Shown: one piece after another, positions 1 to 8,448 of the stretch | Position numbering within the stretch: position 1 is the stretch's first letter | Layout: the number at the start of each line of letters is the position of its first letter | Assembly: GCF_019977295.1 (NCBI RefSeq) | Contig: NZ_AP024651.1 | Span: 682,001-746,000 of the forward strand | Origin: Arthrobacter sp. StoSoilB20 | GTDB lineage: Bacteria; Actinomycetota; Actinomycetes; Actinomycetales; Micrococcaceae | Reading direction: 5' to 3' | DNA length: 64,000 bases | Made by a program: the position numbers and the translations under genes | The notes under the pieces: generated by a model | Told to the model about the DNA's origin: nothing | Seen by the model: the letters and a program-made list of their open reading frames with translations, nothing else | Database searches by the model: none

Positions 1-447
1 GGGCACCGCACCAAAGTGGCCAGGCTCGACACCCCGGAACAGTTCACCCTCCCGCTCACCCTCGGCGCCGGTTCGGTGGCCACCAGGATCGGTTTCAGTT
101 CAAAGACATCCACGACGGCGCTGCTCGCCGCCGGCGCGGTGGGACTGTTCCGTTGGGGGAGCGGTGAGCGGTGGGCGCCGCTGCGGCGTTCCCTTTTGTA
201 CTCGCCCGGTGCGGGCGGAACCGCCCACATCCGAGTCGATGTGAATGGGCCAAAAGGGCTGCGAACGGCCGTCATTTCAGACCCGCAGGGCCAGGCACAT
301 CTGACCGCGTTGGGCGGATTGCTGGGGCTGCACAACGTCCTGGCGGCCGGGGCCACACCGGGAGTTTCGTTCCCGGAATCGGATAAGGATCCGGGCGCTT
401 CCCTCGCCAAGCTTGAAACGCACGGTGTGACAATATTGAGGTCATGA
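1..447 (+). CDS. Saccharopine dehydrogenase-like protein, C-terminal part (5' end outside window)
   Basis: The reading frame is open from base 1, so only about 148 C-terminal residues are visible. The tail, with a conserved Gly-rich helix followed by GVSFPE, resembles the C-terminal end of the saccharopine dehydrogenase / trans-acting enoyl reductase-like family, NAD(P)-dependent oxidoreductases acting on varied substrates. The Rossmann domain that would confirm this lies upstream. The stop overlaps the start of the next gene (ATGA), so this gene and the TetR regulator are probably co-transcribed. The family call is tentative. Confidence 0.5.
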   Translation, partial: GHRTKVARLDTPEQFTLPLTLGAGSVATRIGFSSKTSTTALLAAGAVGLFRWGSGERWAPLRRSLLYSPGAGGTAHIRVDVNGPKGLRTAVISDPQGQAHLTALGGLLGLHNVLAAGATPGVSFPESDKDPGASLAKLETHGVTILRS

Positions 448-1058
448 TCGAAAGCAAGGGCGCCCTGAGAAAGGCGGCGCTCCTTGACGCCGCTGAAGAA
501 GTGCTGGTCAGCAAGGGCAATGCAAACGCTGCAATGCGGGACTTTGCCGCTGCCGCCGGGGTGCGGATCGGACATTTGCAGCACTACTTTCCAACCCGTT
601 CCGACCTCCTCCGGGCTGTCCTTGAGCGGGCCTTGGAACGCTCACTGCGGCGGCTGGAGGATACGGCCGGATTCGAGCTCAGCTCCGATGCGACAGGCAC
701 AATCTCCCGCGAGGATTCCCATCGACTGCTCACAGCGCTGCTTCAGGAGCATTCCGCGTTGGCCGAGGTGAGGATGCACCTTGAGATCTGGGCGCTGGCG
801 GCCTCGGATGAGCACGCGGCCGGTGCTTTGCGTTCTTTTTACGCCCAGTACACCGGGCACGTAGAAGGCGTGGTCAGGCGCGGAAGGCCGGAGCTGCCGG
901 AGTCCTCACCCAATGGGGTGGCGGCCGCGATCGTCAGCCTCTTTGAGGGAGCAGCCGTCACCCGATCCGAGATCGCCGGGTTGCGGACTGCCTCCGGTGA
1001 CGAAGCCATCATCCGAACCGCACAGTGGTTGATCCACGGACAGGAAACCGCCCAGTGA
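444..1058 (+). CDS. TetR/AcrR family transcriptional regulator
   Basis: 204 residues, the usual TetR length. An N-terminal helix-turn-helix (about residues 10-58, including MRDFAAAAGV and HYFPTRSDLL) is followed by an all-helical ligand domain resembling the BetI-type C-terminal domain (helices around LEIWALAASDEHAAG). It overlaps the preceding gene by ATGA, and its stop overlaps the GTG start of the fucosidase gene. It may therefore regulate this short operon, including the glycosidase. The effector is not predictable. Confidence 0.85.
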   Translation: MIESKGALRKAALLDAAEEVLVSKGNANAAMRDFAAAAGVRIGHLQHYFPTRSDLLRAVLERALERSLRRLEDTAGFELSSDATGTISREDSHRLLTALLQEHSALAEVRMHLEIWALAASDEHAAGALRSFYAQYTGHVEGVVRRGRPELPESSPNGVAAAIVSLFEGAAVTRSEIAGLRTASGDEAIIRTAQWLIHGQETAQ

Positions 1059-2434
1059 CCCTCCTGACGCCCACTCCCGCACAGCTCCGTTGGCAACAAC
1101 TCGAATTCGGCGCCTTCATCCATTTCGGCATTAACACCTTTGCCGGCAAGGAGTGGAGCGACGGAACCCTTCCGGCGTCTTTGTTTAACCCTGAAGGGCT
1201 CGACGCCGGCAGCTGGGTCCGCACGGCAAAGGAGGCCGGCGCGAGGTACTTGATCCTCACAGCCAAGCACCACGACGGATTCTGCCTCTGGCCTACTGCC
1301 ACCACTGACTACTCGGTGGAGTCGTCCCCGTGGCACGGTGGTTCCGGCGATGTCGTCCGCGAGGTTGCCGAGGCCTGTGCAGAACAGGGCGTAGGACTGG
1401 GCCTCTACCTGTCGCCTTGGGACCGGAACGCGGACTGCTACAGCGACCCGGCAGCGTATGACGACTTCTACGTCCAGCAACTTACGGAGCTCTGCACCGG
1501 CTATGGGCCCCTCATGGAGTTGTGGTTCGACGGTGCCGGGTCCGTGGGACGGGAGTACGACTGGGACCGGATCATCGGCGTCGTTAAGGAGCATCAGCCC
1601 GACGCCATGATCTTCAACATGGGCCAACCCACCATCCGCTGGGTGGGCAACGAGAACGGCCTGGCGTCGGACCCCGTGAACTATGTGGTGGACCGAACGT
1701 CCGATACCCAGTACACCGATTCCACCTCGGGGCTGCGGACCGAACACTATCTGCCGCCGGAGTGCGATGTTTCACTCCGTCGCGGCTGGTTCTGGCACCC
1801 GGACGATGAACCCAAATCCACGGAACACTTACTCGCCATCTACTACCAATCGGTGGGAATGGGGGCGAACCTCCTGCTGAACCTGACGCCGGACACCCGT
1901 GGGCTCATTCCTGAGCTGGATGTGGCGAGGCTCCGGGAGTGGAAAGTTGAGCTGGACCGTCGCCTTTCCGGCGCTGTTGAGGCAACCGTGGAACATCACG
2001 ACGGCGGCGCGACCCTGACCTTTCCCGCTGCGGTGACGTTCAATCACCTCGAGCTGGTGGAGGACCTGGGGTCGGGGCAGCGGATCACACAGCACGAGGT
2101 GTTTGCTGGTGGTGTTGGTGATGGGGTTGTCTTTGCTGGTGATGTTGGTGATGTTGGTGATGGGGGTGTCCTTGTTGAGGGGAAGACGGTAGGCAACCGG
2201 CGCATCCACCAACTGCCCGTTGTCACCGCAAATAGGTTGCACGTGAAACTTTCTGGAGCGGGCGATACCGGAGCTGATGGCGGTCTTGCCAGCAGTGTTG
2301 CCCGCAGTGTTCCGGGCGGGGCCACGGGCGGCGGGGGAAGGCTCAAGTCGGCGCGCGTCTACACCGGAGCCCTGGATGCTGGAGTGCCCACGATCCCCGA
2401 AGGATACGAGGCCCCCACGGACGCGCCGGACTAG
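1055..2434 (+). CDS. Alpha-L-fucosidase, GH29 family
   Basis: About 459 residues. Removes alpha-linked L-fucose from glycans; no signal peptide is visible, so it probably acts in the cytoplasm on imported sugars. The N-terminal half is a clear GH29 barrel: FGAFIHFGINTF (about 18-29), LTAKHHDGFCLW (68-79) and MELWFDGAG (154-162), whose Asp159 is the likely nucleophile. The GTG at 1055 overlaps the TetR stop (GTGA) and is preferred to the GTG at 1025. The C-terminal domain carries a Gly/Val/Asp-rich stretch (bases about 2100-2190, repeated ggtgatgttggtgat) and a Gly-rich stretch near 2310-2340. These look like simple-sequence insertions rather than family features. Confidence 0.88.
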   Translation: MTLLTPTPAQLRWQQLEFGAFIHFGINTFAGKEWSDGTLPASLFNPEGLDAGSWVRTAKEAGARYLILTAKHHDGFCLWPTATTDYSVESSPWHGGSGDVVREVAEACAEQGVGLGLYLSPWDRNADCYSDPAAYDDFYVQQLTELCTGYGPLMELWFDGAGSVGREYDWDRIIGVVKEHQPDAMIFNMGQPTIRWVGNENGLASDPVNYVVDRTSDTQYTDSTSGLRTEHYLPPECDVSLRRGWFWHPDDEPKSTEHLLAIYYQSVGMGANLLLNLTPDTRGLIPELDVARLREWKVELDRRLSGAVEATVEHHDGGATLTFPAAVTFNHLELVEDLGSGQRITQHEVFAGGVGDGVVFAGDVGDVGDGGVLVEGKTVGNRRIHQLPVVTANRLHVKLSGAGDTGADGGLASSVARSVPGGATGGGGRLKSARVYTGALDAGVPTIPEGYEAPTDAPD

Positions 2435-2683
2435 CGTTCCCGCCTTCTTTGGAAGGTTCGTGGGTGTGGGGTTCTCAATGCTTCGCCGGCCGGGGCATCC
2501 CAGTGGTGCCTGTTGTGCAGGCGGGGGCGACCCAACGGTGCCCGCGCTGCGCCCGGCATTTTCCTCGGCCCGGGGTGTCGCTCAGCCAGGGACCATTGCG
2601 GCCCAGGGGCTTCTCCGGATGGTGCGAGCTCAGTCTCTGGCGGCCGGTCTAATAATGTCGGTGCCTCTTGCGAGAGTTGGGGC

Positions 2684-2875
2684 ATGAAGCATCTTGGGGA
2701 AGGGCGGGCACGGGCAGCGGTCTCTGTTATGCCTGCTGTGCTTGGTGTTTCCTCGGCCCGTGGTGTGGCTCAGCCCGGGACCATTGCGGCCCAGGGGCTT
2801 CTCCTGATGGTGCGAGCTCAGTCTCTGGCGGCCGGTCTAATAATGTCGGTGCCTCTTGCGAGAGTTGAGGCATGA
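2684..2875 (+). CDS. Possible small leader ORF 1 in the 188-bp repeat (63 aa)
   Basis: Starts at the repeat-copy equivalent of the HNH gene start and encodes 63 residues (begins MKHLGEGRAR, ends SVPLARVEA). Its TGA overlaps the next ATG at 2872. No family is recognised. It may simply be a by-product of duplicating the leader; the precise ATGA coupling is the only argument for translation. Confidence 0.22.
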   Translation: MKHLGEGRARAAVSVMPAVLGVSSARGVAQPGTIAAQGLLLMVRAQSLAAGLIMSVPLARVEA

Positions 2876-3063
2876 AGCAGATCGGGGAAAGGCAAGCACA
2901 AGCAACGGTGTCTGTTATGTCTGCTGTGCTTGGTGTTTCCTCGGCCCGTGGTGTGGCTCAGCCAGGGACCATTGCGGCCCAGGGGCTTCTCCTGATGGTG
3001 CGAGCTCAGTCTCTGGCGGCCGGTCTAATAATGTCAGTGCCTCTTGCGAGAGTTGGGGCATGA
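2872..3063 (+). CDS. Possible small leader ORF 2 in the 188-bp repeat (63 aa)
   Basis: A near-identical second copy of the preceding frame (begins MKQIGERQAQ, ends SVPLARVGA), ending in ATGA at the HNH start codon at 3060. If translated it would be coupled to the HNH gene. No known family; the function is unknown and the frame may be fortuitous. Confidence 0.22.
   Translation: MKQIGERQAQATVSVMSAVLGVSSARGVAQPGTIAAQGLLLMVRAQSLAAGLIMSVPLARVGA
3026..3059 (+). promoter_or_regulatory. Candidate -10 box and short leader before the HNH start
   Basis: A TAATAAT box at 3026-3032 lies 28 bases before the ATG at 3060. The same box recurs 188 and 376 bp upstream in the other repeat copies, so each copy may carry its own promoter. 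No convincing -35 is visible. Confidence 0.3.
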
Positions 3064-4511
3064 AGCAGAGCGGGGCAAGGCAAGCACAGGCAACGGTGTC
3101 TGCTGTGCCTGCTGTTTCCTTGTCCCGTGGTGTGGCGCAGCCCTTGTCCCGTGGTGTGGCGCAGGCCGGGACCATCAGCGGTGACCTTATTGGTCAGTTG
3201 CGGGTGCTGGAGGAGATGAAGTCGGCTATCTCCGGTCTGCAGGCGCAGATTGCTGTGGCCTTTGATCTGGCCCAACGCGCTGAACAGGCCCAAGCGGGAG
3301 TACCTGCGGCCGAACGTGGCAAGGGTGTTGGTGCGCAGGTGGCGTTGGCGCGTCGGGAATCACCGAACCGCGGCTCACGGTTGTTGGGACTTGCCAAAGC
3401 CCTGGTGACGGAGATGCCTCGGACCCTGGCGGCGTTGAACAAAGGCCTGCTTAACGAGTGGCGGGCCACGCTGCTGGTCAAGGAAACAGCCTGCCTGTCC
3501 GTGGAAGACCGGGCCGCGGTGGACGCCGAACTCGCCCCCGACGCCGGGACGTTCGACGGCGCCGGAGACAAAGCCATCATCGCCGCCGCGAAAGCTGCCG
3601 CGTACCGCCGTGACCCGCGGTCCGTGGCCCAACGCGCCAGCCACGCCGCCACCGAACGAACCGTCAGCCTCAGACCGGCACCGGACACCATGACCTATCT
3701 GACCGCGCTGCTTCCGGTCGCCCAAGGCGTGGCCGTGTACGCGGCACTGACCCGGACCGCTGACTCTGCCCGGTCCCGCGGTTGGGACGCAGTATCCGGC
3801 AGTGGCGCAGGATCCGGCAGTGCTGCCGGCCCTGGGGGTGGCACGGGCTCCGGGGGTGCTGCCGGGTCCGGGAGTGTCCCGACCCGCGGACAGATCATGG
3901 CTGACACCTTGGTCCAGCGCGTCACCGGCACCCCGGGCGGGATCTCCGGGGTTGAACTTCAAATCGTCATGACCGACCGCACCCTGTTCCAAAGCGATTC
4001 CGAACCGGCCAGGCTCCACGGCTACGGCATCGTCCCCGCACCCTGGGCAAGAACCCTGATCGGCGCAGCAGAAGGGACACCAGCACGAGGTGCCCCCGCA
4101 CAGGACCTACAGCCGGCACCCGAGCCGGACCAGGAGTTCAAGGTCTGGCTCCGGCGGCTCTACACCGCACCCGAAAGCGGTGAGCTGCTGGCCATGGACT
4201 CCAAAGCCAGGCTCTTCCCGCACCGGCACCGACGATTCATCGAAGCCCGCGACCATACCTGCAGGACACCGTACTGCGACGCGCCCATCCGGCACATCGA
4301 TCACGTCGTACCGTGGCACTCCGGCGGGGCCACCACCCTGGACAACGCAGCAGGGCTCTGCGAAGCATGCAACCACACCAAAGAAAACCCCGGCTGGGCC
4401 GCCACACCCCTACCCGAAGACACCCACACCCTGAGTATCAGCACCCCCACCGGACACACCTACCAATCCAAAGCCCCACCACTACCCGGACACCGACCCT
4501 CCAGAACATGA
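3060..4511 (+). CDS. DUF222 and HNH endonuclease domain protein (13E12-repeat type)
   Basis: 483 residues from the ATG at 3060, which lies in the conserved position of the tandem leader repeats. The N-terminal two thirds is a helical DUF222 region. The middle has a Gly/Ser/Ala-rich linker (bases about 3790-3880). The C-terminal HNH domain is intact: two Cys pairs (CRTPYC and CEAC) bracket HIDHVVPWHSGG and a late Asn/His. Such proteins are abundant and multicopy in actinobacteria; nuclease activity is assumed from the motif and the biological role is unknown. Codons 21-36 hold a perfect 24-bp direct repeat giving LSRGVAQP/LSRGVAQA. A frame upstream of 3060 stays open but is only repeat sequence. 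Confidence 0.88.
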   Translation: MKQSGARQAQATVSAVPAVSLSRGVAQPLSRGVAQAGTISGDLIGQLRVLEEMKSAISGLQAQIAVAFDLAQRAEQAQAGVPAAERGKGVGAQVALARRESPNRGSRLLGLAKALVTEMPRTLAALNKGLLNEWRATLLVKETACLSVEDRAAVDAELAPDAGTFDGAGDKAIIAAAKAAAYRRDPRSVAQRASHAATERTVSLRPAPDTMTYLTALLPVAQGVAVYAALTRTADSARSRGWDAVSGSGAGSGSAAGPGGGTGSGGAAGSGSVPTRGQIMADTLVQRVTGTPGGISGVELQIVMTDRTLFQSDSEPARLHGYGIVPAPWARTLIGAAEGTPARGAPAQDLQPAPEPDQEFKVWLRRLYTAPESGELLAMDSKARLFPHRHRRFIEARDHTCRTPYCDAPIRHIDHVVPWHSGGATTLDNAAGLCEACNHTKENPGWAATPLPEDTHTLSISTPTGHTYQSKAPPLPGHRPSRT

Positions 4512-4911
4512 TGAAGCGCAGTTCGCGCTATTGAAGTGCTACTCGCGGCTGCCCTCATGCCGATGCGCCGGGACACGTTTCGGGGCCTTGCGCCTGTTTG
4601 TGAAAACACTGCACGGGGTGCCGGCGGGCTGCCGTGAAGCACCCGGCAAAAGTTTTCAAAAAAAGTTTGTCACCGCCGTAACCCTTTGGGTTGTCCCGTC
4701 GATTACGTCTGTGAAAGGGCCGAGCTGGAATTTGTCCCCCATCATGTTCCAGCTCGGCTCTTCCTTGTCCACAGCAGTTTTTCCGGACAAGCGGGTCTTC
4801 CCTGGGGATGACCCGTCATAGCAGTTACCCTTGGTGGGGTCGTCCGTCGTACACGTCGGGTGACCTGGCTGGAAAGCCACGGACCTGCCGCCGATCGAAA
4901 GTCCCACAACT
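4512..4911. other. 400-bp intergenic region
   Basis: No supported gene. A plus-strand frame at 4531-4821 has no recognisable features and no ribosome-binding site. The region holds the hairpin at 4719-4758 and, closer to the sigma gene, a GTTACC (4824-4829) and CGTC (4845) pair spaced 15 bp apart that could be an ECF-type autoregulated promoter. That promoter call is weak. Confidence 0.4.
4719..4758 (+). terminator. Long hairpin, possible terminator
   Basis: A perfect 12-bp inverted repeat (GCCGAGCTGGAA and TTCCAGCTCGGC) with a 16-nt loop, followed by tcttcctt. It sits 208 bp after the HNH stop. The U-tract is poor, so it could equally be a regulatory structure before the sigma gene. Confidence 0.4.
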
Positions 4912-5462
4912 GTGACTGACGCGTTGACCGACGAAGCGCTGCATGCGCTCAAGGGCAATACCGCGGAGTTGTTCAGCGCCGTTTACCAGGCCTACGCGGG
5001 CCAGGTCCTCGGATACCTGACAGCCAAAGGCGTGCCTGATCCTGAGGCAACTACACAGGACGTGTTCCTGGCGGTGTTGCCCAGGCTTGATGACTTGGAT
5101 GGTGGGCTCAACGGCCTGCGGACCTTCATCTTCTCGGTGGCCCATGCACGCATGGTGGATGAGCACAGGAAGCAAAGTCGAGCACCAATCCAGCACGAGT
5201 TCGAGCCTGAGCGGGACACCCGCGAATCGAGCTCCGCAGAGGCCGAAGCGCTGTCCAGGCTGGCGCCGTCTGAGGTCGCCGCACTTCTGGACAACCTGGG
5301 TGAAGACCAACGGGAGGTCCTGAATCTCCGCATCGTGGCCGGCCTGACGGTTGAACAGGTGGCCGACATCATGGGGAAGTCAACTGGCGCAGTCAAGCAA
5401 TTACAGCGCCGGGCCCTCATAACGCTCCGTGAGCATTCGGTAGTAAAGGAATACGTGTCGCC

Positions 5463-5466
<4 letters not shown>
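4912..5466 (+). CDS. ECF-type RNA polymerase sigma factor
   Basis: 184 residues from a GTG start. Sigma-70 region 2 spans about residues 25-90 (YQAYAGQVLGYL, TTQDVFLAVLPRL, FIFSVAHARMVDEHRK). Region 4 spans about 118-177 (LGEDQREVLNLRIVAGLT, then the helix-turn-helix VADIMGKSTGAVKQLQRR). The spacing is normal for group 4 sigma factors. Its stop overlaps the next start (ATGA), the classic arrangement with a cognate membrane regulator. The signal it responds to is unknown. Confidence 0.9.
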
Positions 5467-6368
<902 letters not shown>

Positions 6369-6373
6369 GCGCC

Positions 6374-6590
6374 TTGGCGCGTGGCTCCGGCCGTAGGCCA
6401 GAACTTGGCGCGTGGCTGCGGCCGTAGGCCAGAACTTGGCGCGTGGCTGCGGCCGTAGGCCAGAACTTGGCGCGTGGCTGCGGCCGTAGGCCAGAACTTG
6501 GCGCGTGGCTCCAGCCCTACGCCAGAACCCGTTGCGTGGCTCCAGCCCTACGCCAGAACCTGGCGCTTGGAGGAAATAACCCCGGTGTCG
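6374..6590. repeat. 31-bp minisatellite between convergent genes
   Basis: Units start at 6374, 6405, 6436, 6467, 6498 and 6529, with a partial seventh at 6560. Consensus begins ttggcgcgtggctgcggc and ends cgtaggccagaac; the last two full units and the partial one differ (ccagccctacgccagaac). The first four units contain the small palindrome GGCCGTAGGCC. There are no spacers, so it is not a CRISPR. The array fills the gap downstream of the sigma operon and overlaps the 3' end of the CoA-binding gene at 6548. Confidence 0.95.
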
Positions 6591-7042
6591 AAGCCGGCCA
6601 AGTGGAGGCCGCCGTGGAATCGGGCGTGCTCGATCTTCACGCACCGGTCCATCACCACATGCAGGCCCGCTGCTTCGGCATCACGGGCAACCTCTTCATG
6701 CCACGAACCGAGTTGCAGCCACAGGGTCTTCGCTCCCGCCGCGATGGCTTCGTCGAGGACGCCGGGGAGGTCGTCGTGCTTGCGGAAGACATCCACAATA
6801 TCCGGGGATTTGGGGAGGTCGGCCAGGGAGGCGTACGTCGGCTGGCCCAGGATTTCCTTGACCACCGGGTTCACAAAGTACACCTTGTACCGGGTGGACG
6901 ACTGAAGGTAGGTTGCCACGAAGTAGCTGGCCCGCGACGGTTTGTCCGAGGCTCCAACGATCGCGATGGACTTCGCCTGACGGAGGAGCGCCAGGCGTTC
7001 CGGAGCGGAGGGGCCTTCCCACGTGCGTGCAGCGGTGCTCAT
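6548..7042 (-). CDS. CoA-binding (YccU-type) protein
   Basis: 164 residues with a single Rossmann-like CoA-binding domain: IAIVGASDKPSRASYFVATY near the start (about 26-45), VYFVNP, DVFRKHDDLPGVLDEAIAAG and KTLWLQLG. Stand-alone proteins of this family resemble the N-terminal domain of ADP-forming acyl-CoA synthetases; their role is unclear. Its start overlaps the end of the O-acetylhomoserine sulfhydrylase gene (ATGA), so it is the last gene of the sulfur operon. The C-terminal codons run into the 31-bp minisatellite, so the terminal residues probably come from repeat sequence. A relative lies at 11994-12419. Confidence 0.85.
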   Translation of the reverse strand: MSTAARTWEGPSAPERLALLRQAKSIAIVGASDKPSRASYFVATYLQSSTRYKVYFVNPVVKEILGQPTYASLADLPKSPDIVDVFRKHDDLPGVLDEAIAAGAKTLWLQLGSWHEEVARDAEAAGLHVVMDRCVKIEHARFHGGLHLAGFDTGVISSKRQVLA

Positions 7043-8448
7043 GCCTTCACTCCTACTGTTGAATCGCCCGCAGCGTGAATGCCGGCACCCTGGGATTCAG
7101 GGGCACCCTGGGCTTCGAGGGCACTGCGGGTTTCAAGGGCCTCATCATCTGCAGAATCGCCCGCAGATTGGGCCTCAGCCAGCGCCTGGTCAAGGTCCCA
7201 AAGGATGTCCTCCAGGTCCTCCAAGCCAACTGAAATACGGACCAGATCCTCCGGAACGCCTGCAGACTCCAGCTGTTCGGCGCTGAGTTGCTGGTGCGTG
7301 GTGGAGCCAGGGTGGATCACGAGGGTTCGTGAGTCGCCAACGTTGGCCAAGTGGGAGGCCAGTTGCAAGGACTCAATGAACTTTTGCCCGGCAGCACGGC
7401 CACCCGCAACACCGAACGAGAACACCGATCCCGGCCCCTTGGGCAGGTATTTGCGGGCCCGTTCAAAGTGCGGGTGGGACGGCAGACCGGAGTAGTTCAC
7501 GTAGGCCACGCGGGGATCTGCGTCCAGCCACTCCGCCACGGCCTGGGCGTTCTTCAGGTGCTCGTCCAGTCGCTGGGGGAGTGTCTCAACGCCCTGCAGG
7601 AGCTGGAATGCGGATAAGGGAGAGAGCGCCGGACCGATGTCACGCAGGTGCTCGCAGCGGAGTTTGGTGAGGAAACCATACTCACCGAAGTTGCCCCACC
7701 ACGAGACGTTCCCATAGGACGCCACGGGCTCGGTCATCATGGGGAATTTACCGTTGCCCCAGTTAAACCGGCCGCTCTCCACAATGACACCGCCCAGGGT
7801 GGTGCCATGGCCGCCGAGGAACTTCGTGGCCGAGTGGATCACAATGTCGGCGCCGTGCTCAAACGGCCGCACGAGGTAAGGCGTGCTCAAGGTGGCGTCA
7901 ACCACCAAGGGGATACCGGCGTCGTGCGCTACCTTGGCCAGCCCCGCGAGGTCCTGGACTTCCGAGGACGGGTTGGCCACCACTTCGACGAACAGTGCTT
8001 TGGTGTTTTCCTGGATGGCCGCAGCGTAGTCCGCGGGGTCGGTTCCCGGCACGAACGTGGTGTCCACGCCGAAGCGCCGCAGCGAAACGTCCAACTGAGT
8101 CACGGTGCCGCCGTAGAGCTGCGAAGCGGCCACAATGTGGTCACCGGATTGCGTCAAGGCGGCAAAGGTGATGAATTCTGCGGCCATGCCCGACGCCGTT
8201 GCTACCGCCCCGATTCCGCCCTCAAGGGATGCGATGCGTTCTTCGAAAGCCGCGACGGTGGGGTTGCCGATGCGTGAGTAGATGTTGCCGTACTTCTGCA
8301 GTGCGAAGAGGTTGGCGGCGTCGTTGGTGTCCTTGAAGACAAACGACGTGGTCTGGTAGATGGGTACCGCGCGGGCGCCGTGCTCGGCGTCGGGGGTGCC
8401 GCCGGCGTGCAGGGCGCGGGTGCGGAAGCCGAAAGTACGGTCAGCCAT
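7039..8448 (-). CDS. metY: O-acetylhomoserine sulfhydrylase (aminocarboxypropyltransferase)
   Basis: 469 residues from the ATG at 8448. A PLP enzyme of the Cys/Met metabolism family that replaces the acetyl group of O-acetylhomoserine with sulfide or methanethiol, giving homocysteine or methionine. Key motifs are YSRIGNPT (57-64), the cofactor-binding SGMAAE, VVDATLSTPY and the PLP lysine in HSATKFLGGHGT (Lys209). The length of the MetY-specific insertions fits this enzyme better than cystathionine gamma-synthase. A low-complexity Ala/Glu/Gly tail of about 40 residues extends beyond the usual end. The start overlaps the SfnG stop by one base, and the 3' end overlaps the CoA-binding gene. Confidence 0.9.
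   Translation of the reverse strand: MADRTFGFRTRALHAGGTPDAEHGARAVPIYQTTSFVFKDTNDAANLFALQKYGNIYSRIGNPTVAAFEERIASLEGGIGAVATASGMAAEFITFAALTQSGDHIVAASQLYGGTVTQLDVSLRRFGVDTTFVPGTDPADYAAAIQENTKALFVEVVANPSSEVQDLAGLAKVAHDAGIPLVVDATLSTPYLVRPFEHGADIVIHSATKFLGGHGTTLGGVIVESGRFNWGNGKFPMMTEPVASYGNVSWWGNFGEYGFLTKLRCEHLRDIGPALSPLSAFQLLQGVETLPQRLDEHLKNAQAVAEWLDADPRVAYVNYSGLPSHPHFERARKYLPKGPGSVFSFGVAGGRAAGQKFIESLQLASHLANVGDSRTLVIHPGSTTHQQLSAEQLESAGVPEDLVRISVGLEDLEDILWDLDQALAEAQSAGDSADDEALETRSALEAQGAPESQGAGIHAAGDSTVGVKA

Larger units (their letters stand above)
2563..3117. repeat. 188-bp tandem repeat, three copies, covering the leader and start of the HNH gene
   Basis: Units begin at 2563, 2751 and 2939 (cctcggcccg), giving a period of exactly 188 bp twice. 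The third copy is shortened by 9 bp and runs into the coding region of the HNH gene. Units differ at only a few positions. Each contains a TAATAAT box, the stretch cttgcgagagttg(g/a)ggc, and an ATGAAGCA start equivalent to the true start at 3060. Because 188 is not a multiple of three, each copy shifts frame, and each upstream ATG opens a 63-codon frame ending in ATGA at the next ATG. Confidence 0.95.

Noticed and set aside
3060..4511. HNH protein as a restriction or toxin system
   Set aside because: No methylase, immunity protein or mobile-element genes are linked; DUF222/HNH proteins are common multicopy actinobacterial genes of unknown role.
4531..4821. 96-codon frame between the HNH and sigma genes
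   Set aside because: It runs through the hairpin at 4719, has no ribosome-binding site, and its composition is unlike neighbouring proteins.
6374..6590. Possible CRISPR array (31-bp repeats)
   Set aside because: Units abut with no spacers, and no cas gene is present; it is a minisatellite.
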